Assembly: GCF_000832305.1 (NCBI RefSeq)
Contig: NZ_CP010536.1
Span: forward strand, 4,402,001 to 4,466,000
Direction of reading: 5' to 3'
Origin: Cupriavidus basilensis
GTDB lineage: Bacteria > Pseudomonadota > Gammaproteobacteria > Burkholderiales > Burkholderiaceae
DNA: 64,000 nucleotides
Made by a program: the position numbers and the translations under genes. Below, one piece after another: positions 34,517 through 44,012 of this stretch (position 1 is the stretch's first letter; each line of letters opens with the position of its first letter). Under the pieces are notes generated by a model. That model saw nothing but the letters and a program-made list of their open reading frames with translations, was not told the DNA's origin and did no database searches.

Positions 34517-35658
34517 CCGGGCTGGCAGCAACCGGCGCCAACCCGGCGCCGGTGCCCACCACCACCCGCAGCGCTGCCGACATCGAGGCATGGCTGCGGC
34601 TGACCGGTGCCCGTGGCCTGGGCACAGGCGCCTTGCGCCAGTTGCTGGCCACCTTCGGGCTGCCGCACCAATTGCTGGCCCAGACCGTCAGCGCACTGGC
34701 GGCGGTCATCCCCGAGAAGCACGCCCGGGCGCTGCTGGCACCGCCCGATGCTGCCACCATGGCGCTGGTCGAGCGCACTGTGGCCTGGGCCGCCGAGCCC
34801 GGCAACCATGTGGTGACGCTGGCCGATGCCGCCTATCCCCGTCCCTTGCTGGATCTGTCCGACCCGCCGCTGGTGCTGTACGTCAAAGGCCGGCTGGGCG
34901 CGCTTGGCGGCCCGGCCATTGCCATGGTCGGCGCGCGCAGTGCCACCGTGCAGGGCATGGAGGATGCGCGGCGCTTTGCCCGCGTGTTGTCCGGCGCCGG
35001 GCTGACGGTGGTGTCGGGGCTTGCGCTGGGCATCGACGGCGCAGCGCACGAGGGGGCTCTGGAAGGTGCTGGCGGTACCGTCGCGGTGATCGGCACCGGC
35101 GCTGACCTGGTCTACCCCGCCCGGCATCGCGACCTGGCCCACCGCATCGCGGCGCATGGCGCCATCGTCAGCGAGTTCGCGCTCGGCATGCCCGGGCGCA
35201 GCCACCACTTTCCCCAGCGCAACCGCATCATCGCGGCGCTCGCGCGCGGCGTGCTGGTGGTGGAGGCGGCCGCGCGCTCGGGGTCGCTCATTACCGCGCG
35301 GCTGGCATCCGAGATGGGACGGGAGGTCTATGCCATTCCCGGCTCGATCCATGCGCCGCTGTCCAATGGGTGCCACCTGTTGATCCGCCAGGGCGCCAAG
35401 CTGGTGGAAACCGCGCAGGATGTGCTCGAGGAATTTGGCATGGCAGGGGGGGATGCCGCCCGGCCGGTGGCGCCTGCGCCCATGCCGGCGCTGGACGATG
35501 TCCTCGGCCTGACGCTCACCCACGACCCCGTCACGCTGGACGCGCTGTGCGCGCGTACAGCCCTGCCACCCGAGCAAGTGATGGCCAGCCTGCTGACACT
35601 GGAACTGGCGGGCGCGGTGGAGCGCCTGCCGGGTAATGCCTATCGCCGTGTAAGCTAG
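34513..35658 (+). CDS. dprA: DNA-processing protein DprA
   Basis: 381 residues as called. It binds incoming single-stranded DNA and loads RecA during natural transformation. An N-terminal helical region (about 20-90) is followed by the Rossmann-like DprA core (about 105-315) with MVGARSAT, SGLALGIDGAAH, VIGTGADLVYPARH and ARSGSLITARLASEMGREVYAIPGS, all diagnostic. The C-terminus has a winged-helix-like tail (DALCARTALPPEQVMASLLTLELAGAVERLPG). No ATG fits; the TTG at 34513 overlaps the stop of the LysM gene and would rely on coupling. A GTG at 34552 is the alternative. Confidence 0.92.
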   Translation: MTGLAATGANPAPVPTTTRSAADIEAWLRLTGARGLGTGALRQLLATFGLPHQLLAQTVSALAAVIPEKHARALLAPPDAATMALVERTVAWAAEPGNHVVTLADAAYPRPLLDLSDPPLVLYVKGRLGALGGPAIAMVGARSATVQGMEDARRFARVLSGAGLTVVSGLALGIDGAAHEGALEGAGGTVAVIGTGADLVYPARHRDLAHRIAAHGAIVSEFALGMPGRSHHFPQRNRIIAALARGVLVVEAAARSGSLITARLASEMGREVYAIPGSIHAPLSNGCHLLIRQGAKLVETAQDVLEEFGMAGGDAARPVAPAPMPALDDVLGLTLTHDPVTLDALCARTALPPEQVMASLLTLELAGAVERLPGNAYRRVS

Positions 35659-35756
35659 CGAGCGATCCTGGTACCGCCGGCCGAAATACGGTTTTCCCGG
35701 TGGCCGCTACAATCAAACGATTTCCCGTGCCTGAAAAGGCTCATGTTTCCCCCATC

Positions 35757-36161
35757 ATGACCGTTTACTTTCCGGAGCAGGACCAGGGCGTCATCGCCCA
35801 GGTGTTGGCAGCGCGTCCGCAAGGCCGCCTGGTAGCCTGCCTGTGCGCAGCCTGGTGCGGCACCTGCGGGACCTACCGGGAGGCCTTCACGGCGCTTGCC
35901 GCCCGGTTTCCCGGCGATTGCTTCGTCTGGATCGATGTTGAGACCCACGCCGACCAGCTGGGCGACCTCGATATCGATAACTTCCCGACGCTGCTGGTGC
36001 AGCCGGTGGCGGGCGGCGCGCCGCAGTTCTACGGCACGCTGCTGCCGCATATTGAAGTGCTCGAACGCATGCTGGCGCGCGGCGCGGCGATGGCGCCAGC
36101 GGCCGGCGCCGCGGTGCCGAACGTGCTGGAGTGGCTGGCGCCGCACGCTAACGACGACTAA
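35757..36161 (+). CDS. Thioredoxin-like protein
   Basis: 134 residues. The thioredoxin fold is shown by the active-site block AAWCGTCGTYRE (Cys34 and Cys37, a CGTC variant of CGPC) and by the cis-proline region DIDNFPTLLVQP. No signal peptide, so it is cytoplasmic. It may act as a general thiol reductant or serve a specific partner; the Thr in place of Pro should change its redox potential. ATG at 35757 is preferred to a GTG at 35700. It lies about 100 bp after dprA in the same direction. Confidence 0.85.
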   Translation: MTVYFPEQDQGVIAQVLAARPQGRLVACLCAAWCGTCGTYREAFTALAARFPGDCFVWIDVETHADQLGDLDIDNFPTLLVQPVAGGAPQFYGTLLPHIEVLERMLARGAAMAPAAGAAVPNVLEWLAPHANDD

Positions 36162-36430
36162 CCCCGGTCATCGGCGCCCGGCGCAAGCCAGCGGCACGAG
36201 CGCCGGATTGCAGTCAAAAAACGAAGTGGGTGGCGGCTGTTCAGGGCCGGCCCGCATGCCGGCAGCGCCCGTTTGACGGCGACGGCGGAGGCAGCTTGCT
36301 TGCACCGCCGTTGGAACCGCGCTTATTATTGGCGCCTCAAAGCCCCAAGCTCGCTGTTTACATATAGTGCAGAGCCCTTAGTGGCAATAATTCGCAGGCC
36401 GCCAGAGTGCGGCCAGCAAGGACCCGATCC

Positions 36431-39145
36431 ATGTCAAAAGCCCTCATCATCGCGGAAAAGCCATCGGTTGCTGCCGATATAGCCCGTGCCCTCGGGGGCT
36501 TTACCAAGCATGACGAATACTTCGAAAGTGACGATTACGTTCTTTCGTCGGCCGTCGGCCACCTGGTTGAAATCGCCGCCCCGGATGAATACGAAGTCAA
36601 GCGAGGCAAGTGGAGCTTCGCCAACCTGCCGGTGATTCCCCCGCACTTCGACCTGCGCCCGATCGTCAAGACCGAATCGCGCCTGAAGGTGCTCAACCGC
36701 CTGATCAAGCGCAAGGACGTCACCGGCCTGGTCAACGCCTGCGACGCGGGGCGCGAAGGGGAACTGATCTTCCGCCTGATCCAGCAGCATGCCAAGGCCA
36801 AGCAGCCAGTGCAGCGCCTGTGGCTGCAGTCGATGACGCCGCAGGCGATCCGCGACGGCTTTGCCCGCCTGCGCGACGACGCCGACATGCTGCCGCTGGC
36901 GGACGCCGCGCGCTGCCGCTCGGAAGCCGACTGGCTGGTGGGCATCAACGGCACGCGCGCGATGACCGCGTTCAACAGCAAGGGCGGCGGATTCTTCCTG
37001 ACCACGGTTGGCCGGGTGCAGACCCCCACGCTGTCGATCGTCGTAGAGCGCGAAGAGAAGATCAAGAAGTTCGTCCCGCGCGACTTCTGGGAAGTGCGCG
37101 CCGAGTTCATCGCCGCCGCCGGCCTGTACGAAGGCCGCTGGTTCGACCCCACGTTCAAGAAGAGCGAGTTCGATCCCGAGGCGCGCGAGTCGCGCCTGTG
37201 GAGCGAGGCCGAGGCCAAGAGCATCGTGGCGGCCTGCCGTGACAAGACCGGCACCGTCACCGAAGAGTCAAAGCCGTCCACGCAGCAGTCGCCGGCGCTG
37301 TTCGACCTGACCACGCTGCAGCGCGAGGCCAACTCGCGCTTCGGCTTCTCGGCCAAGAACACCCTCGGCCTGGCCCAGGCGCTGTACGAAAAGCACAAGG
37401 TGCTGACTTACCCGCGTACCGACGCGCGCGCGCTGCCCGAGGACTACATGGACACGGTCAAGCAGACCATGGACATGCTGGCCGAGAGCTCGCCCAACTA
37501 CCTGCCGCATGCCAAGAAGGTGCTGGCCAGCGGCTGGATCAAGCCCAACAAGAAGATCTTCGACAACAGCAAGATCAGCGATCACTTCGCTATCATCCCG
37601 ACGCTGCAAGCCCCGAAGAACCTCTCGGAGCCGGAGCAGAAGCTGTATGACCTGGTGGTGCGCCGCTTCCTCGCGGTGTTCTTCCCGGCGGCCGAGTTCC
37701 AGGTCACCACCCGCGTCACCGAGGTGGCGGGCCATCATTTCAAGACCGAAGGCAAGGTCCTGGTCAATCCTGGCTGGCTGGTGGTCTACGGGCGTGAAGC
37801 CCAGGGCGACGATGCCAACCTGGTGGCGGTGGCCAAGGACGAGCGCGTCAAGGTCGACAAGGTCGACGGCGTGATGCTGACCACCAAGCCGCCCGCACGC
37901 TACAACGAAGCCACATTGCTGTCCGCCATGGAAGGCGCCGGCAAGCTGGTGGACGACGACGCGCTGCGCGAGGCCATGGCCGGCAAGGGCCTGGGCACGC
38001 CAGCCACGCGCGCGGCCATCATCGAAGGCCTGCTCGCCGAGAAGTACCTGGTGCGCGAAGGCCGTGAGCTGATTCCCACCGCCAAGGCCTTCCAGCTGAT
38101 GACGCTGCTGCGTGGCCTGGGCGTGCAGGAACTGACCCAGGCCGAGCTGACCGGCGAATGGGAGCACAAGCTGTCGCAGATCGAGCGCGGCGGCCTGAAG
38201 CGCGACGAGTTCATGCGCGAGATCGCGCAGATGACGCAGCAGATTGTCAAGCGCGCCAAGGAATACGACAGCGACACCATCCCGGGCGACTATGCCACGC
38301 TGGCCACGCCGTGCCCGCAGTGCGGCAGCCAGGTCAAGGAGAACTACCGCCGCTTTGCCTGCACCGCGTGCGAGTTCTCGATCAGCAAGATCCCGGGTGG
38401 GCGACAGTTCGAGATCGACGAAGTCGAAGAACTGCTGCTGAAGAAGGAAATCGGTCCGCTGCAGGGTTTCCGCAGCAAGATGGGCCGGCCGTTTGCCGCC
38501 ATCCTGAAGCTGGGCAAGGACGACGAAGGCCACTACAAGATGGAATTCGACTTCGGCCAGAATGACGACGACAACGACGGCGAGCCGGTCGATTTCACCG
38601 GCCAGGAAGCGGTTGGCGCTTGTCCCAAGTGCGGTGGCTCGGTCTACGAGCACGGCATGAAGTACGTGTGCGAGAACAGCGTGGCCGTGCCCAAGAGCTG
38701 CGACTTCACCACGGGCAAGATCATCCTGCAGCAGGAGATCTCGCGCGAGCAGATCGGCAAGCTGCTGGGCGCGGGCCGCACGGATCTGCTGACCGGTTTC
38801 AAGTCATCGCGCACGGGGCGCAACTTCAAGGCCTTCCTGGCCAAGCAGCCGGACGGCAAGATCGGCTTCGAGTTCGAGGCACGCGAGCCCAAGGCGGGCG
38901 CCAAGACGGCGGCCAAGGGCGCTGCGGCCAAGACCGCGTCCGCCAAGGCTGGCGACGACGATCAGGCTGCCGAAACGGTGAGCAAGGCCAAGGCGCCGGC
39001 CAAGAAGGTGGCGGCCAAGAAGGCTCCCGCTGCCAAGAAGGCCCCCGCAGCGAAGAAAGCCGCGGCCAAGACGCCAGCGGCCAAGCGCGCTACCGGCAAG
39101 TCCCGCGCCGACGACGAAGCCACGGCCGACGCCGAGGAAGAGTGA
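36431..39145 (+). CDS. topB: DNA topoisomerase III with histone-H1-like tail
   Basis: 904 residues, type IA topoisomerase. It cuts one strand and passes another, and resolves replication and recombination intermediates. The Toprim domain opens with [11 protein letters not shown] and has [11 protein letters not shown]. The catalytic tyrosine is Tyr327 in LTYPRTDAR. Two C-terminal zinc-finger-like clusters (CPQC...CTAC and CPKC...CENS) follow. The last ~85 residues are a Lys/Ala/Pro repeat ([10 protein letters not shown]) like histone H1-type tails, probably for non-specific DNA binding. It is TopB-like rather than TopA-like from its N-terminal motif and [14 protein letters not shown] region. 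Confidence 0.92.
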   Translation: MSKALIIAEKPSVAADIARALGGFTKHDEYFESDDYVLSSAVGHLVEIAAPDEYEVKRGKWSFANLPVIPPHFDLRPIVKTESRLKVLNRLIKRKDVTGLVNACDAGREGELIFRLIQQHAKAKQPVQRLWLQSMTPQAIRDGFARLRDDADMLPLADAARCRSEADWLVGINGTRAMTAFNSKGGGFFLTTVGRVQTPTLSIVVEREEKIKKFVPRDFWEVRAEFIAAAGLYEGRWFDPTFKKSEFDPEARESRLWSEAEAKSIVAACRDKTGTVTEESKPSTQQSPALFDLTTLQREANSRFGFSAKNTLGLAQALYEKHKVLTYPRTDARALPEDYMDTVKQTMDMLAESSPNYLPHAKKVLASGWIKPNKKIFDNSKISDHFAIIPTLQAPKNLSEPEQKLYDLVVRRFLAVFFPAAEFQVTTRVTEVAGHHFKTEGKVLVNPGWLVVYGREAQGDDANLVAVAKDERVKVDKVDGVMLTTKPPARYNEATLLSAMEGAGKLVDDDALREAMAGKGLGTPATRAAIIEGLLAEKYLVREGRELIPTAKAFQLMTLLRGLGVQELTQAELTGEWEHKLSQIERGGLKRDEFMREIAQMTQQIVKRAKEYDSDTIPGDYATLATPCPQCGSQVKENYRRFACTACEFSISKIPGGRQFEIDEVEELLLKKEIGPLQGFRSKMGRPFAAILKLGKDDEGHYKMEFDFGQNDDDNDGEPVDFTGQEAVGACPKCGGSVYEHGMKYVCENSVAVPKSCDFTTGKIILQQEISREQIGKLLGAGRTDLLTGFKSSRTGRNFKAFLAKQPDGKIGFEFEAREPKAGAKTAAKGAAAKTASAKAGDDDQAAETVSKAKAPAKKVAAKKAPAAKKAPAAKKAAAKTPAAKRATGKSRADDEATADAEEE

Positions 39146-39151
39146 GTTGCT

Positions 39152-39192
39152 CGCGGAGCCGGCGTCCTGCTGGCTCCGCGCTTCCCTTCCCC
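39152..39192 (+). terminator. Probable terminator after topB
   Basis: CGCGGAGCC (39152-39160) pairs with GGCTCCGCG (39172-39180), loop 11, then a long pyrimidine tail without a pure T run. Confidence 0.5.
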
Positions 39193-39221
39193 CTTCAGTA
39201 GCCCTCGATCCTGCGTTCCCC

Positions 39222-40124
39222 TTATTGGTTGTCGCTGCGGATCTTGCCCTCTTCGAGCAGGAAATCGATAAAGGCGCGGACCTTGGTCGGCAGGAACTTG
39301 CGGCTGGGATAGACCACGCTGACATCGCGCTTCGGCAGTCGGTATTGCTGGAGGATGTGCGTCAACCGCCCCGCTTCGATATTCGGCCGCGCCAGATAGG
39401 CAGACAGCATCGCCACACCCATGTCGGCCAGCGCCGCCTGGTGCGCCAACTCGGCATTGCTGCACAGCAGGCCCGGGCGGATCGGTACCGTTACCTCGCC
39501 CTCCGGGCCCGACAGCGTCCATTCGTGCTCAGCTGTGGGGATGCGCATCGCGATGCAGCGGTGGTTGGTCAGTTCGTGCGCCTGGCGCAGCGGCGGGTGC
39601 TGGCGCAGGTAGCCTGGCGAGGCGCACAGGATGATCTCTGCCGAGATCAGCGGGCGCGCCACCAGGTGCGAGCCCAGCCCCAGGTCGGACAACACCACGC
39701 CTACGTCGCGCCCCTCTTCGACGATATCGACGATACGGTCCGATAACAGCACGTCGAACACCACCTCGGGATACAGGGCCTGGAAACGTGCCAGCGTGGC
39801 GGGCAGCAGGTGCAGGCCGAACATCACCGGCGCCACCAGCCGCAATGTGCCCGAGAGCGACTGGCTGCGCGCCGTCACCACCGATTCGGCCTCCTCCACA
39901 TCTTCCAGGATCTGCTGGCAACGCTGCAGGTAGGTCTCCCCGGCGTCGGTCAGCGACAGGCTGCGGGTGGTGCGGTTCAGCAACCGCGTGCCAAGGTGGC
40001 TCTCCAGGTCGGCTACGTAGCGCGTGACCACGGCATTGGACATTTCCAATTGTTGCGCCGCACGAGCAAAGCTGCCCAGTTCAACCACTTTGGAAAAGAC
40101 GCGCATCGATTGCAACCGGTCCAT
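39222..40124 (-). CDS. LysR-family transcriptional regulator (CrgA/AaeR-like)
   Basis: 300 residues. The N-terminal helix-turn-helix covers about 1-60 (MRVFSKVVELGSFARAAQQLEMSNAVVTRYVADLE), followed by the linker helix and the periplasmic-binding-like effector domain (about 90-295). The closest general type is the large CrgA/AaeR subgroup. It is divergent from the small repeat protein at 40317 across 192 bp, the classical position for a LysR regulator and its target, so it may control that gene. Effector unknown. Confidence 0.92.
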   Translation of the reverse strand: MDRLQSMRVFSKVVELGSFARAAQQLEMSNAVVTRYVADLESHLGTRLLNRTTRSLSLTDAGETYLQRCQQILEDVEEAESVVTARSQSLSGTLRLVAPVMFGLHLLPATLARFQALYPEVVFDVLLSDRIVDIVEEGRDVGVVLSDLGLGSHLVARPLISAEIILCASPGYLRQHPPLRQAHELTNHRCIAMRIPTAEHEWTLSGPEGEVTVPIRPGLLCSNAELAHQAALADMGVAMLSAYLARPNIEAGRLTHILQQYRLPKRDVSVVYPSRKFLPTKVRAFIDFLLEEGKIRSDNQ

Positions 40125-40316
40125 GACATAGTCTCCAGTCTTGCCCGCGAACTTTTACGGAAAGTGCGCCATTTATTGTTAAAACTACAACTAATCATTG
40201 TCGGAGGCAATCTTTATTCATATCAGGGAAATGCCTAATATGACGCCATCGGATGCCGCATTGCAGCGAAGGCTGCTGAGAAAACCAGGTGTCCCGCCTG
40301 TGGAAAGGATTCAATC

Positions 40317-40622
40317 ATGAAAAGCCAACGTTTCGCCCTGATCGCCGCTGCCACCACGCTCGCAGCCGCCCTGACTGCCGCCCCCGCCTTTGCCAAGGCC
40401 GGCAAGTTCGACCCATACACCGATGGCGCCCGCGCCACCCAGACCTCGGTCTACAGCAACGGCGGCCGCGCCGGCAAGTTCGACAGCTTCACCGACGGCG
40501 CCCGTGCCGGCAAGTTCGACGCGTTCACGGACGGTGCCCGCGTTGGCAAGTTCGACCCGTACACCGACGGCGCTAAGGCCGGCAAGTTCGACGTATTCAG
40601 CGACGGCGCTGCCGCCCTGTAA
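40317..40622 (+). CDS. Small secreted protein built of 12-residue AGKFDxFTDGAR repeats
   Basis: 101 residues. A clear signal peptide (1-26, cleavage after PAFA) is followed by a mature chain of about 75 residues that is almost entirely repeat: AGKFDPYTDGAR, an irregular segment, AGKFDSFTDGAR, AGKFDAFTDGAR, VGKFDPYTDGAK, AGKFDVFSDGAA. Each unit has Lys-Phe-Asp and an Asp-Gly pair, giving regularly spaced carboxylates and aromatics. There is no cysteine. AAAGGA precedes the ATG with normal spacing and a strong terminator lies about 115 bp downstream, so it is very likely expressed. I do not recognise the family. Regular Asp spacing could mean metal binding or a solenoid; this is speculation. 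Divergent from a LysR regulator. Confidence 0.8.
   Translation: MKSQRFALIAAATTLAAALTAAPAFAKAGKFDPYTDGARATQTSVYSNGGRAGKFDSFTDGARAGKFDAFTDGARVGKFDPYTDGAKAGKFDVFSDGAAAL
40470..40613 (+). repeat. Four tandem 36-bp coding repeats
   Basis: Units start at 40470, 40506, 40542 and 40578, each opening with G-C/T-C/T-GGCAAGTTCGAC-type sequence and encoding the 12-residue repeat. The first unit of the protein (40397) is separated from these by an irregular stretch. Confidence 0.85.
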
Positions 40623-40735
40623 TTCAGGCGCCCTGTCGGCGGGAACCACGTCCCAAAGTGGTTCCACCCCTTTCGGCTGATCTCCACAGGCCGACGGGGA
40701 GGGTGCGAAAGCGCCTTCTCCGTACTAACTGGAGG

Positions 40736-40774
40736 ACACGCCCGTACCGCGCCGGTACGGGCGTGTTTGCTTTT
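40736..40774 (+). terminator. Strong terminator after the repeat-protein gene
   Basis: CACGCCCGTACCG (40737-40749) and its exact complement (40753-40765), loop CGC, extended by an A-T pair, then TTTGCTTTT. Confidence 0.88.
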
Positions 40775-40868
40775 AGGGCACCGCGTTGTTGTACACGCTT
40801 ACGGGTGTCGAGTGATGCATGATACCCCCGGCGAGGTTTTCGGGCCGCGGCGGCATAAATCACGGCAC

Positions 40869-40896
40869 AAAAAAACGGGCCAGTCATGGCCCGTTC
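40869..40896 (-). terminator. Terminator of the glycine-zipper gene
   Basis: ACGGGCCA (40875-40882), loop GTCA, TGGCCCGT (40887-40894), preceded on the plus strand by seven A, which is a T run on the minus strand. Confidence 0.85.
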
Positions 40897-40961
40897 TTGT
40901 TGCCGGCATCGCAGTCCGGCCGCCGGCGGGCGGGGGATGATCCCCGCCTGCGCCAGGCAGA

Positions 40962-41432
40962 TCAGTCGTCGTGATGGTGGTGGCCACGGCCGTGCTTGCG
41001 CTTGTAGCCGCTGCGGTAGTAGCGGTCGTCGCGGTAGCCGCGGCCGCGTTCGTCAGCGTAGGAGTTGCTGCGCGAGACGTTGCCGCCCAGCGCCGCGCCT
41101 GCACCGCCGCCAACCGCTGCACCCAGCAGGCCGCCGGTGCGCCCACCCATGGCGTTGCCCGCTGCCGTGCCCGCGCCGCCGCCCAGCGCGCCGCCGATGA
41201 TGGCGCCAGTGCGCTCGCGGCGGTTGGACGTAACCGCGCCGCCTGCGCCGCCGCCAACCGCGCCGCCGATCACCGCACCGGTCGAGCCGCCAAGCGCGCC
41301 GCCAACCGCCGCGCCAGCGACACCGCCGAGTGCGCCGCCGAGGGCATTATTCATATCGCCCGCAAACACCGGCAGCGCGGATGCCGCCAGGGCGATGGCC
41401 AGGGTGAAACTGCGAACGGGATGCCGAGACAT
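40962..41432 (-). CDS. Glycine-zipper envelope protein
   Basis: 156 residues. A signal peptide (about 1-24, ending PVFA) precedes two long glycine-zipper regions of GxxxG repeats (about 32-65 and 75-120), then a Tyr/Arg/His-rich hydrophilic tail ending HHHHDD. Glycine-zipper proteins insert paired helices into membranes or form oligomers; the family includes outer-membrane stress proteins. The His/Asp tail could bind metal. ATG at 41432 follows AAGGAAGAAG; the upstream alternative at 41456 is weaker. Monocistronic, with its own terminator. Confidence 0.8.
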   Translation of the reverse strand: MSRHPVRSFTLAIALAASALPVFAGDMNNALGGALGGVAGAAVGGALGGSTGAVIGGAVGGGAGGAVTSNRRERTGAIIGGALGGGAGTAAGNAMGGRTGGLLGAAVGGGAGAALGGNVSRSNSYADERGRGYRDDRYYRSGYKRKHGRGHHHHDD

Positions 41433-41532
41433 GTTCTTCTTCCTTGGGTTGAGCAACTGTGGCGCAAGTGTAGAGATGTAGCCGCGAGCTTGCTGTAACC
41501 ACGTGTAAGACCCTGTAACCGCTGCAGAAACG

Positions 41533-41562
41533 TAAAAGGGCCGCCAGAATTGGCGGCCCGTT
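41533..41562 (-). terminator. Terminator of the cstA-ybdD transcript
   Basis: GGGCCGCCA (41538-41546) and TGGCGGCCC (41551-41559), a perfect 9-bp stem; on the minus strand TTTTAC follows. Confidence 0.75.
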
Positions 41563-41663
41563 CTTTAACGGCGTGAAGCGCGGAGTTACTACGGCGTTAG
41601 GACTGTTGTGCAGCTACGCGCACACGCATCCGCCCTAAGCGAACCCCGCGTGCCACGTGCAGA

Positions 41664-41858
41664 TCAACAACATTTTCCCTGCCCGCCGCCGTAGCGGGCC
41701 TCCTGCCGTTCGCGAAAGAACGCCTCGTAGGTCATGGGCTCGCGCTCGGGGTGGGTGGCCTCCATGTGCGCCACATAGGTCTGGTAGTCCGGCAAACCCA
41801 CCATCAGGCGCAGGGACTGGCCCAGATAGCGTCCCATGGTTCCAAGTTGCTCGAGCAT
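41664..41858 (-). CDS. YbdD/YjiX-family small protein
   Basis: 64 residues. Small cytoplasmic protein with the conserved core MVGLPDYQTYVAHMEATHPEREPMTYEAFFRERQEARYGG, found next to CstA-type transporters and needed for pyruvate uptake by CstA in Escherichia coli. The start at 41858 follows AGGAGA; the longer version (41939) would overlap the hexamer repeat and is rejected. It ends in Gly-Lys-Cys-Cys. cstA lies 81 bp upstream on the same strand. Confidence 0.88.
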   Translation of the reverse strand: MLEQLGTMGRYLGQSLRLMVGLPDYQTYVAHMEATHPEREPMTYEAFFRERQEARYGGGQGKCC

Positions 41859-41874
41859 GATGGATCTCCTGTTT

Positions 41875-41897
41875 CCAAATCCAAATCCAAATCCAAT
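41875..41897. repeat. CCAAAT hexamer repeat between cstA and ybdD
   Basis: Three exact CCAAAT units and a partial fourth (41875-41897) in the intercistronic gap, on the minus strand ATTTGG. It is AT-richer than its surroundings and lies just upstream of the ybdD ribosome site. Confidence 0.75.
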
Positions 41898-41939
41898 CCG
41901 GATATCGGGTCGGCGCTGGCCGGTGGCCAGCGCACGCAC

Positions 41940-44012
41940 TCAATGCTGCGCCGAAGCCGAAGCCGGCATCGGTTCGAACGGCGTTTCGCGGTCGGTTGGC
42001 CGGTTCTCCGCGCGTGCCTTCATCGCGGTCTTGAAGCCGTAGAACACGATCGACAGCACCACGAACATGAACAGCGCGCACAGCCCGGCATCCAGATAGT
42101 CATTGAAGACGATGCGGTGCATCTGCTCCATCGACTTGGCCGGGGCCAGCACCTTGCCCTGGGCGATGGCGTCGCTGAATTTGGCCGCGTGGGTCAGGAA
42201 GCTGACCTTGGGATCGGCGTCGAACAGCTTTTGCCAGCCGGCGGTCAGCGTGCAGATCAGCAGCCAGATGGTGGGCACCAGGGTGACCCAGGCGTACTGC
42301 CCGCGCTTCATCTTGACCAGCACGCAAGTGCCGAGCACCAGCGCCACCGCAGCCAGCATCTGGTTGGAGATGCCGAACAGCGGCCACAGCGTGTTGATGC
42401 CGCCAAGCGGGTCAACCACGCCCTGGTACAGGAAGTAGCCCCAGAACGATACGGTCAGCGCGGTGGCGATCAGGTTGGCCGGCAGCGAGTCGGTGCGGCG
42501 GAACGAGGGCACGAAGCTGCCCAGCAGGTCCTGCAGCATGAAGCGCCCGGCGCGGGTACCCGCGTCCACCGCGGTCAGGATGAACAGCGCTTCGAACAGG
42601 ATGGCAAAGTGGTACCAGAAGGCCATCATGGCCTGGCCGCCCACCACCTGATGCAGGATGTGGGCAATCCCCACCGCCAGCGTCGGTGCGCCGCCGGCGC
42701 GCGAGATGATGGAGTTCTCGCCAACGTCCTTGGCGGTCTGGATCAGCACATCCGGCGTGATCACGAAGCCCCAGCCTGACACCACCTGTGCCACCGACTC
42801 CGGCGAGGTGCCGATCACGGCTGCCGGGCTGTTCATGGCGAAGTACACACCCGGCTCGATCACCGAGGCCGCGACCAGCGCCATGATGGCCACGAACGAT
42901 TCGGCCAGCATCGCGCCGTAACCGATAAAGCGCATATGCGCTTCGCTCTCAAGCAGCTTGGGCGTGGTGCCCGAGGAGATCAGCGCGTGGAAGCCCGACA
43001 CCGCGCCGCAGGCGATGGTGATGAAGAGGAACGGGAACAGGTTGCCCGACCACACCGGGCCGCCGCCCTTGGCGAACTGGGTGAACGCCGGCATCTTCAG
43101 CTCCGGCGCCACGATCAGGATGCCGATGGCCAGCGCGATGATGGTGCCGATCTTCAAAAAAGTGGAGAGATAGTCGCGCGGGGCCAACAGCAGCCACACT
43201 GGCAGCACGGCGGCGATAAAGCCGTAGATGATCAGCATCCACGTCAGTGCCTTGCCGTCGTAGGTAAACAGCGGCGCGAGCACAGCGCTCTCATGTACGT
43301 ACTGGCCACCGATGATGGCCAGCATCAGCAGCACGAAGCCGATCACCGACACCTCGCCGATGCGGCCCGGGCGGATGTAGCGCGTGTAGATGCCCATGAA
43401 AAGGGCGATAGGAATCGTCACCCCCACCGTGAACGTGCCCCAGGGCGAGCCCGCCAGCGCCTTCACCACGATCAGCGCCAGCACCGCCAGGATGATGATC
43501 ATGATCATGAAGCAGCCGAACAGCGCGATCATGCCCGGCACCGTGCCCATCTCGGACTTGATCAGGTCACCCAGCGAGCGGCCGTCGCGGCGCGTGGAGA
43601 TGAACAGCACCATGAAGTCCTGCACCGCCCCGGCAAACACCACGCCCGCCAGGATCCACAGCATGCCGGGCATATAGCCCATCTGCGCGGCCAGCACGGG
43701 ACCCACCAGCGGGCCGGCGCCGGCAATGGCGGCGAAGTGGTGGCCGAACAGCACGGCCTTGTTGGTCGGCACGTAGTCCAGCCCGTCGTTGTGGCGCCAG
43801 GCCGGCGTCATGCGCTTGGGGTCGAGCTGCATCACCTTCTCGGCGATGAACTTGCTGTAGTAGCGGTAGGCGATCAGATAGATACAGATCGCGGCGACCA
43901 CGATCCACAAGGCACTGACGGCTTCGCCGCGAGACAGTGCAACGGTGGCAAAGGCGAAGGCGCCAAGGATGGCGACGGCCAGCCACACCAGGTGTTGCCC
44001 GATGCGATTCAT
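41940..44012 (-). CDS. cstA: CstA-family pyruvate/peptide transporter
   Basis: 690 residues with about 16-18 membrane helices. Carbon-starvation protein A family; Escherichia coli members are proton-driven pyruvate importers. Conserved family blocks are LFGHHFAAIAGAGPLVGPVLAAQMGYMPG, the GVVFAGAVQDFMVLFISTRRDGRSL loop and SSGTTPKLL. Start at 44012 with a ribosome-like GGAGACCC upstream. ybdD follows as partner. A histidine kinase and response regulator are divergent across 391 bp and probably control this gene, comparable to BtsS/BtsR and its target transporter. Confidence 0.95.
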   Translation of the reverse strand: MNRIGQHLVWLAVAILGAFAFATVALSRGEAVSALWIVVAAICIYLIAYRYYSKFIAEKVMQLDPKRMTPAWRHNDGLDYVPTNKAVLFGHHFAAIAGAGPLVGPVLAAQMGYMPGMLWILAGVVFAGAVQDFMVLFISTRRDGRSLGDLIKSEMGTVPGMIALFGCFMIMIIILAVLALIVVKALAGSPWGTFTVGVTIPIALFMGIYTRYIRPGRIGEVSVIGFVLLMLAIIGGQYVHESAVLAPLFTYDGKALTWMLIIYGFIAAVLPVWLLLAPRDYLSTFLKIGTIIALAIGILIVAPELKMPAFTQFAKGGGPVWSGNLFPFLFITIACGAVSGFHALISSGTTPKLLESEAHMRFIGYGAMLAESFVAIMALVAASVIEPGVYFAMNSPAAVIGTSPESVAQVVSGWGFVITPDVLIQTAKDVGENSIISRAGGAPTLAVGIAHILHQVVGGQAMMAFWYHFAILFEALFILTAVDAGTRAGRFMLQDLLGSFVPSFRRTDSLPANLIATALTVSFWGYFLYQGVVDPLGGINTLWPLFGISNQMLAAVALVLGTCVLVKMKRGQYAWVTLVPTIWLLICTLTAGWQKLFDADPKVSFLTHAAKFSDAIAQGKVLAPAKSMEQMHRIVFNDYLDAGLCALFMFVVLSIVFYGFKTAMKARAENRPTDRETPFEPMPASASAQH

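Larger units (their letters stand above)
40623..40961. other. Gene-free stretch with two terminators
   Basis: 339 bp between the repeat-protein gene and the convergent glycine-zipper gene. It holds the two hairpin terminators listed separately. A shorter inverted repeat (AACCACgtcccaaaGTGGTT, about 40646-40665) lies near the start. Nothing else recognised. Confidence 0.5.

Noticed and set aside
40470..40613. 36-bp periodic repeats resembling a CRISPR array
   Set aside because: Units are contiguous with no spacers, remain in frame and encode a signal-peptide protein; no cas genes.
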